Assembly (NCBI GenBank): GCA_021775555.1
Contig: JAJFHP010000041.1
Location: 62,001 to 126,000 of the forward strand
Direction: 5' to 3'
DNA length: 64,000 bases
Source of the DNA: Hyphomicrobiales bacterium
GTDB taxonomy: Bacteria > Pseudomonadota > Alphaproteobacteria > Rhizobiales > Methyloligellaceae
Shown: piece by piece, positions 54,975 to 63,711 of the stretch
Numbering within the stretch: position 1 is the first letter of the stretch
How the letters are laid out: every line of letters begins with the position of its first letter
The notes under the pieces: model-generated
Database searches by the model: none
Told to the model about the DNA's origin: nothing
Seen by the model: only the letters and a program-made list of their open reading frames with translations
Made by a program: the position numbers and the translations under genes

Positions 54975-56231
54975 CTAGCTTTTGGATTGAACGCGGGGTC
55001 CGAGAAGAATTGGTGTAAATACAATCGTGAAAAGAGCGAATGCGGTGATCCACGCCAGCCCGGCGGCCAGCATTATCTCGTTGTAAAATTGCGGAGCGGC
55101 TGATGGGCCGAAACATCTCAATAAAGCCGCCACCGACACCAGAACATATGCCGCAACGATCGCTCGGGAAGGCTCAAGCGCGCGGCCGGTATGCCCGAGT
55201 GACGCCCGCGTCATAATGGCAAGGATCATCGTTCCTGCCGCCCCCGTTCCGAACGCGTGCAGGGCCGCGACCTTGCTTCCCCAGTCGGCGAGGTGTGCCG
55301 CTGCAAGAAGAGCAAAGCCGATGACAATCCATGAATAGCCAAGATGCAGCACCCAGACGATCGGCTGTTTCAGCGTGGCCAGTCCCTGCCAGCCTGAAAG
55401 GCGCAATAAGTTGGCGAGTGCGGCACACAGTGCGGTAACTCCGATGACATACTCATCAAAACCAAACGCCTGAAGGATGAACACGGATGCCGATAGCACC
55501 AGGCTGGCCACGTCCACAGGCGCACGGCGCTTTGGCAGCCGGGTCTCTTCAACCCCCTGCCTCCGCAGGGCGTTGGTGGTGAAAGCCGGTATGACGCGTC
55601 CGCCAATCACCACGATCATCACGATCAGGGTGCCCAGTCCGAGTAGCACGCCAATGCGCATGCCTTCATCGATCACTTCCATCCGCCCCATATGGTAGAG
55701 GAAATTCCCGATAATCAGCGTGAGGACCATAACGAAAAAAATCACGTTGCGCAGGGCGGGTTGAACGGCAAGTTGCCTTCCGGCGGCAAAACCGAGCACG
55801 GGCAAAAAAGCAAGGTCGAGGAACATTGGCATGGCCGGTGGCAGCAAGGCTGTGCTCCACATGGCGATGCGTCCGGCACACCACAGGGCAAACATGAGGC
55901 CAAGCCCCAAACCCTTGCTGTGCTGGGCGCCTGTCCAGTTGGGGATGGCAGTGAGGAGAAAGCCGCCAACAGCCGCGGCTCCAAAACCGAATATCATCTC
56001 ATGGGCATGCCACAAGTGAAGAGGTTCGGCGACGCTCAAATAAGCTGGCATCGCACCCATGGCATGAATGGCGATCCAGCTAAGCCATGCCGTCAGTGCA
56101 AGGACTGCGTAGACACCGGCAGCCAGAAAGAATGGCCTGAAAGCATGTGAAAAAATGATAGTTGCCCTTCGAGGCGGCTCTGATGAACCCCGACTGGTCT
56201 GTGCCAGCTTGTGATCCACAATATTTCCCAC
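54975..56231 (-). CDS. nnrS: NnrS family membrane protein
   Basis: A 418-residue polytopic haem- and copper-containing inner-membrane protein associated with nitric oxide metabolism in denitrifiers. The family segments HAFRPFFLAAGVYA, LHLWHAHEMIFGFGAAAVGGFLLTAIPNWTG and HMGRMEVI are clear, with about twelve helices. The start is GTG at 56231 (no strong ribosome binding site; a second GTG at 56219 has GGGAA five bases before it). It is divergent from nirS, and an FNR/DNR-type box lies between. Confidence 0.92.
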   Translation of the reverse strand: MGNIVDHKLAQTSRGSSEPPRRATIIFSHAFRPFFLAAGVYAVLALTAWLSWIAIHAMGAMPAYLSVAEPLHLWHAHEMIFGFGAAAVGGFLLTAIPNWTGAQHSKGLGLGLMFALWCAGRIAMWSTALLPPAMPMFLDLAFLPVLGFAAGRQLAVQPALRNVIFFVMVLTLIIGNFLYHMGRMEVIDEGMRIGVLLGLGTLIVMIVVIGGRVIPAFTTNALRRQGVEETRLPKRRAPVDVASLVLSASVFILQAFGFDEYVIGVTALCAALANLLRLSGWQGLATLKQPIVWVLHLGYSWIVIGFALLAAAHLADWGSKVAALHAFGTGAAGTMILAIMTRASLGHTGRALEPSRAIVAAYVLVSVAALLRCFGPSAAPQFYNEIMLAAGLAWITAFALFTIVFTPILLGPRVQSKS

Positions 56232-56306
56232 TTGTTCTGTTTACCGGCAGGTATGGGGAAACCAATCCACCGTTATTTTGAATACTGCTTTTGAAGCATA
56301 AGCGAC

Positions 56307-56320
56307 TTGATCAGGGTCAA
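56307..56320. promoter_or_regulatory. FNR/DNR-type box between nnrS and nirS
   Basis: TTGATCAGGGTCAA fits the Crp/Fnr-type TTGAT-N4-ATCAA consensus at 9 of 10 positions. It lies 67 bases upstream of the nirS start and 75 upstream of nnrS, so one regulator could serve both. No such regulator gene is in the window. Confidence 0.7.
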
Positions 56321-56387
56321 GGACTGCTCCTGTCCGCATGCCTAGTGTTCAGCATCGTCAACAGACGAAATGAATAGGGGATTCGAT

Positions 56388-58019
56388 ATGAAGACGCCAG
56401 GACGGACAGGTTTCGTGCTGGGTTTGGCGGTTAGCGCCACTCTGATGGGAGTGGCATCAACCGGAGCTCAGGCACAGGATCCAAAGCTTTCACCGGAAGC
56501 TTTTGAAAAATCCAAGACACTCTATTTCCAACGCTGCGCGGGCTGCCATGGCGTCCTGCGTAAAGGGGCTACCGGTAAAAGCCTGTTGCCCAAGGAAACG
56601 CGCAAGCTTGGACAGAAGCGTCTGGAGAAGATCATCACCATCGGTACAGAAGGTGGCATGAACAACTTCGACGACATTTTCTCCAAGGAGCAGATTGCCG
56701 ATCTGTCCACCTACATTCAGATGGAGCCGCCGGTTCCTGCTGAACTGTCGATGGCGGAAATGAAGAAAAGCGTCAAAATCTTTGTGGAAGAGAAAGATTA
56801 CCCCACAAAGCCCATGCATGGCCGCAACTGGAAGAATTTCTTCCTGGTCATAGAGCGTGACGCAGGCAAGGTAGCTGTTGTTGACGGCGACAAGCATGAA
56901 ATCGTCGCCCACGTTCAGACCGGCTATGCGGTGCATGTGCTCAAGACAGCGGAGCATCATGCAAAAGAGAAGGTCGATAATATTGGCCGCTTTTGGTTCA
57001 CCATGGGCCGCGACGGCAAGCTGACCAAGATCGATCTTTGGCAGACGCCAGACAAGATGCGTGTTTCTGAGGTTCAGATCGCATATGACGCCCGCGATGT
57101 GGCAATTTCCGGCGATGGCAAATATGTCATTGGCGGCGGCTATTGGCCCCCGCATTTCGCGATTGTCGACTCCGCCACCATGCAGCCGCTGAAGGTCATC
57201 TCCACGCGCGGTGTAAATGTCGACGGTGAATATGTGAATGAATCACGTGTTGCGGCTGTCTATACGACACCCAAGGAGTCCTCCTTCCTGGTTTCCACCA
57301 AGGAACTGGGTCAGATGTGGCAGGTCTACTACAAGGACCTGGACAATCTGAAAATCGTGCAGATGGACACTCACAAGTTCCTGCATGATGGCTTCTTCGA
57401 TCCGACGGGGCGCTATTTCCAGATCGCTGCAAATGCGTCGAACCGCATGGAAGTCGTCGATTCAAAAACTGCTACTGCGGTCGCCTCAATTGAAACCGGC
57501 AAGAAACCGCATCCGGGACCGGGCGCAAACTGGGTCGATCCGAAATGCGGACCTGTTGGTGGAACAACGCACATTGGCGAAGGCCTAGTCACCACATGGG
57601 GTAATGATCCCAAGGGGCATCCCGATCAGGCCTGGAAGATCTGTAAAAAGATTGAAACCGATGGTGCGGGGCTGTTCATTCGCACCCATCCAAATTCACC
57701 TTACGTGATGGCGGATCAGATCAAGCATCCTGAACCCGATATCCAGCAGTCGATCCAGGTCATATCTAAAAAGACCGGCGAAATCGCCAAAACGATTCGA
57801 GTGACCAAGGAAAAAGGCAAGGTTGCCCTGCACATTGAATTCAATGCAAGCGGCAGCGAATTCTGGGTTTCTGTCTGGAACCGCAAGGATAGCCTGAAGC
57901 CTAACGGCGAAATCGTGGTCTATGACACGAAGACCCTGAAGGAGAAGAAACGCATCAAGGGTTTCTTCGCGCCTACAGGCAAATTCAATGTCACGATCCG
58001 GATTGATCACATTACCTGA
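56388..58019 (+). CDS. nirS: Cytochrome cd1 nitrite reductase
   Basis: A 543-residue periplasmic enzyme reducing nitrite to nitric oxide. A signal peptide (1-30) is followed by the c-haem domain with CAGCH (residues 50-54) and the eight-bladed d1-haem propeller. The d1 proximal His is in YAVHV (183) and the two catalytic His in LHDG (333) and PHPGPGAN (375), 42 apart as in Pseudomonas NirS. The segment GPVGGTTHIGEG and the SVWNRKD and PTGKFNV segments support the call over NirN/NirF. ATG at 56388 has GGGGA seven bases before it. A strong terminator lies behind it, so nirS may be transcribed more than the rest. Confidence 0.95.
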   Translation: MKTPGRTGFVLGLAVSATLMGVASTGAQAQDPKLSPEAFEKSKTLYFQRCAGCHGVLRKGATGKSLLPKETRKLGQKRLEKIITIGTEGGMNNFDDIFSKEQIADLSTYIQMEPPVPAELSMAEMKKSVKIFVEEKDYPTKPMHGRNWKNFFLVIERDAGKVAVVDGDKHEIVAHVQTGYAVHVLKTAEHHAKEKVDNIGRFWFTMGRDGKLTKIDLWQTPDKMRVSEVQIAYDARDVAISGDGKYVIGGGYWPPHFAIVDSATMQPLKVISTRGVNVDGEYVNESRVAAVYTTPKESSFLVSTKELGQMWQVYYKDLDNLKIVQMDTHKFLHDGFFDPTGRYFQIAANASNRMEVVDSKTATAVASIETGKKPHPGPGANWVDPKCGPVGGTTHIGEGLVTTWGNDPKGHPDQAWKICKKIETDGAGLFIRTHPNSPYVMADQIKHPEPDIQQSIQVISKKTGEIAKTIRVTKEKGKVALHIEFNASGSEFWVSVWNRKDSLKPNGEIVVYDTKTLKEKKRIKGFFAPTGKFNVTIRIDHIT

Positions 58020-58034
58020 TCAGACACGAACATG

Positions 58035-58066
58035 GAGTGGGCGGCACAGGCCGCCCACTCTTTTTT
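58035..58066 (+). terminator. Strong intrinsic terminator after nirS
   Basis: GAGTGGGCGGC and GCCGCCCACTC (58035-58045, 58050-58060) form an 11-base stem with a 4-base loop and are followed by six T. It lies between nirS and the NapC-type gene, so downstream expression would be by read-through or a second promoter. Confidence 0.92.
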
Positions 58067-58130
58067 ACATCTGCCTGAATCTCCTGGAAACGGGTGGTGA
58101 TGAAGAGCGACCGGGGGCTGGAGGGAAGTG

Positions 58131-59885
58131 ATGGCTGCTAAAGGTGCAATGAAAAATCCTAAGGCCACTAGCACTGAGGGTTCAAAATCTACCGAAAAAC
58201 CATGGTGGAAGAACTGGCGCAACTGGACTATCTGGGGTCTGCCGATAGCTGGCACGATCGCAATGTTCGCTGCCGGCATCATCTTCTGGGGCGGCTTCAA
58301 CACTGCCATGGAGGCGACCAATACGCTCGGCTTCTGCATCACATGTCATGAGATGGAAAACACGGTCTACCAGGAATACAAATCCACCATCCACTTCCAG
58401 AACCGAACCGGTGTGCGTGCAACCTGTTCCGATTGTCATGTCCCGGACCCCTGGGTGCACAAGGTAGTCCGCAAGATCGAGGCTTCACGCGAGCTGTTTC
58501 ACAAGGCATTGGGAAGTATCGACACTCCTGAGAAATTTGAGAAAAAACGACTGACGCTCGCCAAGCGTGTCTGGAAATCCATGAAAAAGACGGATTCGCG
58601 CGAGTGCAGGAACTGCCACAATTTCCAGTCCATGAACCCCGAATTCCAGCGCCCTCGCGCGCGCAAACAGCATTTAAACGCGTTCAAGACCGGGCAGACC
58701 TGCATCGACTGCCACAAAGGTATCGCCCACAAGGATATTCGCTCCCTGCTGGATGAAGCGGAACTGGAGAAGCTCGAAAAACCCAATCCCCTGGCCATAC
58801 GACATATTCCACAATCATTTCTCGATGGCATGAAGCGCGCCGAGGAAAAGGAAGCGGCTGAGGTCAAGGCATTGCAGGCTGTCGCTAGCGCTGCTCCTGC
58901 GCCAGCGGCATTGGCTGCTGGCGGACCCGCCTCTCCCATTGATTGGAGCGGCGTCGAGGCCAAGACCCTGACCCTGTTCTATCCGGGTCAGGCATCGTTC
59001 GAGTGGGTGCAGACCGGCAAGGATCATGGTGGCGCGAGGGCCTTCAAGACGGGTGACCGGTGTGCGTTCTGCCATGCAAAAGAACTAAAGGATATGGGCG
59101 CAAAAATAGTATCTGGTGAAAAGGTGGAACCAACACCAATCCCCGGCAAGCGCGGTCATATCGACGTCTCCACCCAGGCGGCCCATGATGGCGAAAATCT
59201 CTATTTCCGCTTTACCTGGAAAAACGCGGCCCATAACCCCGTGCCCTTCGTTGACGGTGGCAAGATGGATAAGGCCAACCAGGCCAAGCTGGCGGTTATG
59301 ATTGCTGGCAAGGATATTGAGAACGTCGAGCTGGCCGGTTGCTGGGTCACCTGTCATGGCGATTCCCGCTACATGCCGGATCATCCCAAGAAGGAAGACA
59401 TTGCCGCTGCAGCCGACGCGGCGGGACGACTTGATATGACAGCGGGCATGACAAAATACCTGGCTGAGAGCCGGACCGAGATGGAAATTCGTGGACGTCG
59501 TGGCGCCAAGCGCGGCGGCTGGGACAAGCTCAAGCCAAAGGATGAAGTCGCAGCTTTAACAAAGGCCGGTACATTCATGGACCTGATCCGTTTCCGCTCG
59601 GGCGATGAGGCAGAGAACGGCTCGGTGCTTGAGCAGCGCGTTATGACAGGTGGTGCGAAAGCAACAGCAAATGGCGTCCTGTCAGGAGACACATGGACAG
59701 TAATCATGAGCCGGCCGCTCAAGCCGGGCAAGCCCGGTGACATCGATATCGAAGCTGGCAAGACTTACATGATCGGCATTGCCATTCACGATGACCATAC
59801 AACCGCACGTTTCCATCATGTGTCGCTTGAATACATGTTAGGTCTTGATGACGCGGAAGCCGAAATCAACGTCGTGAAAAAGTAG
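58131..59885 (+). CDS. NapC/NirT-type multihaem cytochrome with extra C-terminal domain
   Basis: A 584-residue membrane-anchored c-type cytochrome. One helix (about 34-55) precedes a NapC/NirT-like four-haem domain with CITCH (69-73), CSDCH (99-103), CRNCH (159-163) and CIDCH (191-195), which takes electrons from quinol. A long Glu/Ala-rich linker (200-265) leads to a C-terminal domain resembling the haem-binding subunit of ethylbenzene dehydrogenase, with CAFCH (311-315) and the unusual CWVTCH (CX3CH, 404-409). The start at 58131 follows GGAGGGAA. In the nir cluster it probably feeds NirS or the cupredoxin, by passing the bc1 complex. Haem number six is inferred. Confidence 0.88.
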   Translation: MAAKGAMKNPKATSTEGSKSTEKPWWKNWRNWTIWGLPIAGTIAMFAAGIIFWGGFNTAMEATNTLGFCITCHEMENTVYQEYKSTIHFQNRTGVRATCSDCHVPDPWVHKVVRKIEASRELFHKALGSIDTPEKFEKKRLTLAKRVWKSMKKTDSRECRNCHNFQSMNPEFQRPRARKQHLNAFKTGQTCIDCHKGIAHKDIRSLLDEAELEKLEKPNPLAIRHIPQSFLDGMKRAEEKEAAEVKALQAVASAAPAPAALAAGGPASPIDWSGVEAKTLTLFYPGQASFEWVQTGKDHGGARAFKTGDRCAFCHAKELKDMGAKIVSGEKVEPTPIPGKRGHIDVSTQAAHDGENLYFRFTWKNAAHNPVPFVDGGKMDKANQAKLAVMIAGKDIENVELAGCWVTCHGDSRYMPDHPKKEDIAAAADAAGRLDMTAGMTKYLAESRTEMEIRGRRGAKRGGWDKLKPKDEVAALTKAGTFMDLIRFRSGDEAENGSVLEQRVMTGGAKATANGVLSGDTWTVIMSRPLKPGKPGDIDIEAGKTYMIGIAIHDDHTTARFHHVSLEYMLGLDDAEAEINVVKK

Positions 59886-59912
59886 GAAGCCGGCAGAACG
59901 GGAGAATAAGCG

Positions 59913-60344
59913 ATGCATACCCGTCTGATATTTGCACTCATTCTCTCGCTTGCCGCGCTGCAAGTGACGGGAACAGCTTCGCACGCGGCTCAAAGCGAGG
60001 AAAAGCGTGCCAAAATCTGCAAGGAAGCCGAGGAGCGCTACCAGGAGCTTTTCGGCAAACCCTCCAAGGACGAGCCGGTCACGATCGTGAAGATGTACAA
60101 GTACACCTTCTGCCCCACAGTACTGAAGGTGAAGCAGGGCACCACCGTGCGCTGGGTTAATGTCGACAAGCGCACCAGTCACAGCGTCTGGCTCAAGGAG
60201 CAGGGCAAAGAAGAATCTGATCGCCTGTTTTCAGAAGAAAATGTGGAAATCAAGCTGGATTTCCCGCCAGGTGACCTGGGATATATCTGCGGCCCGCATT
60301 TCGAAAAAGAAGACATGCGCGCGCGGATTATCATCATCGAGTAA
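59913..60344 (+). CDS. Periplasmic cupredoxin (blue copper protein)
   Basis: A 143-residue copper protein with a signal peptide (about residues 1-26), a Cys-bearing helical stretch and a plastocyanin-like domain starting near FCPTVLKVKQGTTVRWVNVD. Type-1 copper ligands are seen: His in TSHS, then Cys and His in CGPH and Met in EDM. The spacing His-X5-Met is one longer than in pseudoazurin or plastocyanin. Position between the NapC-type cytochrome and nirE suggests it is the electron donor to NirS. Start ATG at 59913. Confidence 0.85.
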   Translation: MHTRLIFALILSLAALQVTGTASHAAQSEEKRAKICKEAEERYQELFGKPSKDEPVTIVKMYKYTFCPTVLKVKQGTTVRWVNVDKRTSHSVWLKEQGKEESDRLFSEENVEIKLDFPPGDLGYICGPHFEKEDMRARIIIIE

Positions 60345-60366
60345 CGCGCCTACAGAGCTTGCCTGT

Positions 60367-60380
60367 TTGACCTCGGTCAA
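60367..60380. promoter_or_regulatory. FNR/DNR-type box upstream of nirE
   Basis: TTGACCTCGGTCAA has perfect TTGAC/GTCAA arms with 4 bases between. It lies 60 bases before the nirE start, which suggests a second regulated promoter for the d1-haem synthesis genes. Confidence 0.65.
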
Positions 60381-60440
60381 TGCTCCAAGCGGTCATATCT
60401 CCTAGATTTTGCATCAACGCAGAGCCGTTGGCAAAGGGGA

Positions 60441-61226
60441 ATGGCAACTATGAGTGGACGAGTATATCTGGTTGGTGCCGGCCCGGGTGATCCGGGCCTA
60501 CTTACGCTCAAAGCCCATACGCTGCTCAGCACTGGCGACGCGCTTGTTTACGACCGGTTGGTATCTGACGAGATTCTTGAACTTGTTCCAGCAGGTATCA
60601 CGCGGTTCGATGTTGGCAAGCAGGCCGAAAATCATCCTGTTCCCCAGGAAGAGATCAACGAACTTCTGATATCGCTGGCGAAAGCTGGACGTGTTGTCGT
60701 CCGGCTCAAGGGCGGTGACCCGCTGATGTTCGGACGCGGCGGCGAGGAAGCGCTCGCCCTCCAGGCAGCTGGCATCCCGTTCGAGGTCGTACCGGGCATC
60801 ACTGCTGCACAGGGAACAGCGGCGTCTTCCATGGTGCCACTCACCCATCGCGGCGTAGCCAGCTCTGTGCGTTATCTCACCGGTCATTGCCGTGCCGATG
60901 CTGACCTTAATTTCGACTGGGAAGGCCTGGCCAACCCGGATACTACGCTGGTGGTCTATATGGGGCTCGCCAATATCAATGAAATTTCCACCCGGCTTAT
61001 CGATCACGGCAGGGCTGCATGCACACCAGTGATGGCTGTGTCCAATGCCACGCGCGCCGATGAGCAGCGGTTTTTCGCAATGCTGGGATCCATATCGCAG
61101 GCGGTGGAAGACGCCCGGCTGCAAAGCCCCGTTCTGTTCATCATTGGCGAGGTCGTCTCGCTCTCGAAACAATTGGGAATTCCGTTTGATGCAATATCAT
61201 TCGATCATATGGCTGCTGCTGAGTAG
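60441..61226 (+). CDS. nirE: Uroporphyrinogen-III C-methyltransferase (NirE/CobA type)
   Basis: A 261-residue SAM-dependent enzyme that makes precorrin-2 from uroporphyrinogen III, the first committed step to haem d1. VYLVGAGPGDPGLLTLKA, RLKGGDPLMFGRGGEE and the PGITAAQGTAAS segment are all typical. It is called nirE because of the cluster; sequence alone cannot separate it from cobA used for cobalamin or sirohaem. ATG at 60441 follows AAAGGGGA. Overlaps the next gene by 38 bases. Confidence 0.9.
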   Translation: MATMSGRVYLVGAGPGDPGLLTLKAHTLLSTGDALVYDRLVSDEILELVPAGITRFDVGKQAENHPVPQEEINELLISLAKAGRVVVRLKGGDPLMFGRGGEEALALQAAGIPFEVVPGITAAQGTAASSMVPLTHRGVASSVRYLTGHCRADADLNFDWEGLANPDTTLVVYMGLANINEISTRLIDHGRAACTPVMAVSNATRADEQRFFAMLGSISQAVEDARLQSPVLFIIGEVVSLSKQLGIPFDAISFDHMAAAE

Positions 61227-61524
61227 CCTGATGGGCATTTGCCTCGTGACCGTGACCTCAGCACTGGCGCTTGATGAAACACGTGAACGCAAGTTGACCC
61301 ATCTGGTGCGCCAGGATTGCGGCTCATGCCACGGCATGACGCTCAAGGGTGGTCTTGGCGGGCCGCTGCTACCGGGAAATCTCAATGGTTTCGAAAGCGA
61401 AGGTATCGCTTCGATCATTCTCGACGGCGTGCCGGGTAAGCCCATGCCGCCCTGGCAGGGTGAATTGAGCAAGGAAGAAGCACTGTGGATTGCCGACAAT
61501 CTAAAGAAGGGATTCCCCCAATGA
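61189..61524 (+). CDS. nirC: NirC-like cytochrome c
   Basis: A 111-residue small c-type cytochrome with a signal peptide (about residues 1-27), CGSCH (about 44-48) and a Met ligand in KPMPPWQGELSKEEALWIADNLK, the motif of NirC-type (cytochrome c55x) proteins. It may pass electrons to haem-d1 synthesis or to nitrite reductase. The start at 61189 lies inside nirE, and its stop overlaps the nirF start (ATGA), which implies tight translational coupling. Confidence 0.85.
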   Translation: MQYHSIIWLLLSSLMGICLVTVTSALALDETRERKLTHLVRQDCGSCHGMTLKGGLGGPLLPGNLNGFESEGIASIILDGVPGKPMPPWQGELSKEEALWIADNLKKGFPQ

Positions 61525-62714
61525 AGCGCCGGGAATTCTTAAAAGTTACCGCCCTCGGAACGGCAGCTGCTGCACTTGCATCGCCGGTGCAGGCTTGCCC
61601 GGGGGAGCTGCGCGGAACCGGTGATCTGGCGATCATAATCGAACGCGCAAGTGGCTCGGTGGTGATCGTCGACACCACGGCACATGAAATATTGCATCGG
61701 GTCGAGGGGTTGGGAGACCTCTCCCACGCATCTGCCGTTTATTCACGAGATGAACGCTACGCTTTTATCTTCGGGCGCGATGGCGGGCTGACCAAGCTCG
61801 ATCTTCTCGAAGGCGTCATCGCCAAGCGCATTCTGCAGGCCGGCAATGCTATCGGTGGCGCAATCTCTGATGATGGGAAGCTGGTGGCAGTATCGAATTA
61901 TAAGCCGGGTGGCGTCCGGGTGTTTGATACAGCGACACTTGAACCTGTGGCCGACATCCCGGCGCTCTATGACAAGGACAAGCGCTCCAAAACCGTGGGG
62001 CTGGTTGACGCTCCCGGGCAGCATTTCATATTTACGCTCTATGATGCGGGTGAAATCTGGATTGCCGATTTCTCATCAGGTTCAGACCCCAAAATCACTC
62101 GTCACAAGGGGATTGGAGATCTGCCTTATGACGCCCTGATTACAGGCGACGGGCGGCACTATATTGCCGGGCTGTTTGGTGAAGACGGGATGACCCATAT
62201 CGACTTGTGGGCAGATGCTCCGGCACCACGGCGGATCCTCTCCGGCTACGGCAGGGGAGAAAAAAAACTCCCCGTCTACAAGATGCCGCATCTGGAAGGC
62301 TGGGCACAGGCTGGCGGGCATTTCCTGCTGCCCGCTGTCGGGCGTCACGAATTGCTGGTTATGGATGCCGGAACATTCAAGGAGGCAGGCCGTATCCCTG
62401 TGCACGGGCAGCCAATTTTTGCCGTGGCCCGTCCGGATGGGCGTCAGGCTTGGGTGAACTTTGCCCATCCGCTCAACGACACCATTCAGATCGTCGATGT
62501 TCCATCACTCAAAATAATCCACGAATTCAAGCCGGGTCCGGCGGCGCTGCACATGGAATTCTCACCGCGCGGACATGAAGTCTGGCTGTCGGTCCGCGAC
62601 AGCAACCAGGTGCACGTCTACGACACCAGTACGTTCAAAAAGCTGGCGGTACTGCCGGCGCAAAGCCCGAGCGGCATTTTCATGACCGCGCGCGCTCACA
62701 GGATAGGATTGTGA
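61521..62714 (+). CDS. nirF: Haem d1 biosynthesis protein NirF
   Basis: A 397-residue beta-propeller protein of haem d1 synthesis, a paralogue of the d1 domain of NirS. It has a Tat-type signal (MKRREFLKVTALG) and no CXXCH. Residues HIDLW, AALHMEFSPRGHEVWLSVRDSN and PSGIFM match NirF. It is translationally coupled to nirC (ATGA) and to the following gene (TGATG). Confidence 0.92.
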   Translation: MKRREFLKVTALGTAAAALASPVQACPGELRGTGDLAIIIERASGSVVIVDTTAHEILHRVEGLGDLSHASAVYSRDERYAFIFGRDGGLTKLDLLEGVIAKRILQAGNAIGGAISDDGKLVAVSNYKPGGVRVFDTATLEPVADIPALYDKDKRSKTVGLVDAPGQHFIFTLYDAGEIWIADFSSGSDPKITRHKGIGDLPYDALITGDGRHYIAGLFGEDGMTHIDLWADAPAPRRILSGYGRGEKKLPVYKMPHLEGWAQAGGHFLLPAVGRHELLVMDAGTFKEAGRIPVHGQPIFAVARPDGRQAWVNFAHPLNDTIQIVDVPSLKIIHEFKPGPAALHMEFSPRGHEVWLSVRDSNQVHVYDTSTFKKLAVLPAQSPSGIFMTARAHRIGL

Positions 62715-63700
62715 TGGCGATGGTTTTGAACGAGACACAATCGCGTCTGATCGAAGGATGGCAGAAGGACTTTCCGCTAGACCCCACTCCCTATGCCCGG
62801 ATCGCAACGGGGCTGGGCGTCTCCGAGCTGACGGTTCTTGGAATGCTTTCTGAACTCTCGCGCAACGGGATCCTGTCGCGCGTCGGCGCGGTTGTCGCTC
62901 CTAATACGGCCGGCGCCAGCACGCTTGCAGCCATGGCTGTTCCCTCTGAGCGTCTGGAAGATGTGGCTGATACTGTCAGTCAGGAGCTGGGCGTTAATCA
63001 CAATTACGAGCGTGAACACCACTTCAATCTCTGGTTTGTAGTGACGGGACAGGACCGGAGGGCGCTTGATGATGCAATTGACCGTATCGAAAGCAAGACC
63101 GGGTTGGAGGTTCTCAATCTGCCGCTGCGCACCGCTTATCACATCGATCTGGGCTTTCCACTACGGGATGGCGTGACCACCAGACGCACCCCCAAAACAA
63201 ACGGTAACGGGGCCAAGGGATGTGGTGAAATCTGCAGCGAGGATCTCGCACTCTTAAATGCTCTGGAGAATGGCCTGCCAATCGGGCCGCGCCCTTATGT
63301 GGAAATTGCGACCCGCATCGGGATGTCCGAGGAGGCGGTGATCGGGCGTCTTCGGGCGCTGGTGGAGCGCGGCGTCATCAAGCGTCTCGGGCTGGTCGTG
63401 CGGCATCGCGAGCTTGGCTTCACCGCCAACGCCATGGTGGTTTGGGATATCGAGGACAACAGGGTTGATGAAATTGGCGAAGCTTTTGCGGAGTTTCCGT
63501 TCGTGACACTTTGCTATCGCCGTCCCCGGCATCGCCCGCAATGGCCATACAATCTTTTCTGCATGATCCACGGCCGCGACAGGGAAACCGTTCTGGACCA
63601 GATTAAGGAATTGAGCGCGCGCGCCGGCCATCCCTCCATGGATATTCTCTTCAGCCGCCGCTGTTTCAAGCAGCGCGGAGCCCGGCTTTCGGTCGCGTGA
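62714..63700 (+). CDS. nirDL: Fused NirDL-type sirohaem decarboxylase
   Basis: A 328-residue protein made of two Lrp/AsnC-like halves (about residues 1-155 and 175-328), each with a winged HTH-like N-terminal part and a C-terminal catalytic region. RVGAVVAPNTAG and HHFNLWFVVTG mark the first half, and KRLGLVVRHRELGF, ANAMVVWDI and YNLFCMIHG mark the second. They decarboxylate 12,18-didecarboxysirohaem precursors. The linker holds CGEIC. The start ATG at 62714 shares a base with the nirF stop. Confidence 0.88.
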   Translation: MAMVLNETQSRLIEGWQKDFPLDPTPYARIATGLGVSELTVLGMLSELSRNGILSRVGAVVAPNTAGASTLAAMAVPSERLEDVADTVSQELGVNHNYEREHHFNLWFVVTGQDRRALDDAIDRIESKTGLEVLNLPLRTAYHIDLGFPLRDGVTTRRTPKTNGNGAKGCGEICSEDLALLNALENGLPIGPRPYVEIATRIGMSEEAVIGRLRALVERGVIKRLGLVVRHRELGFTANAMVVWDIEDNRVDEIGEAFAEFPFVTLCYRRPRHRPQWPYNLFCMIHGRDRETVLDQIKELSARAGHPSMDILFSRRCFKQRGARLSVA

Positions 63701-63711
63701 GGGAGAAGGCC

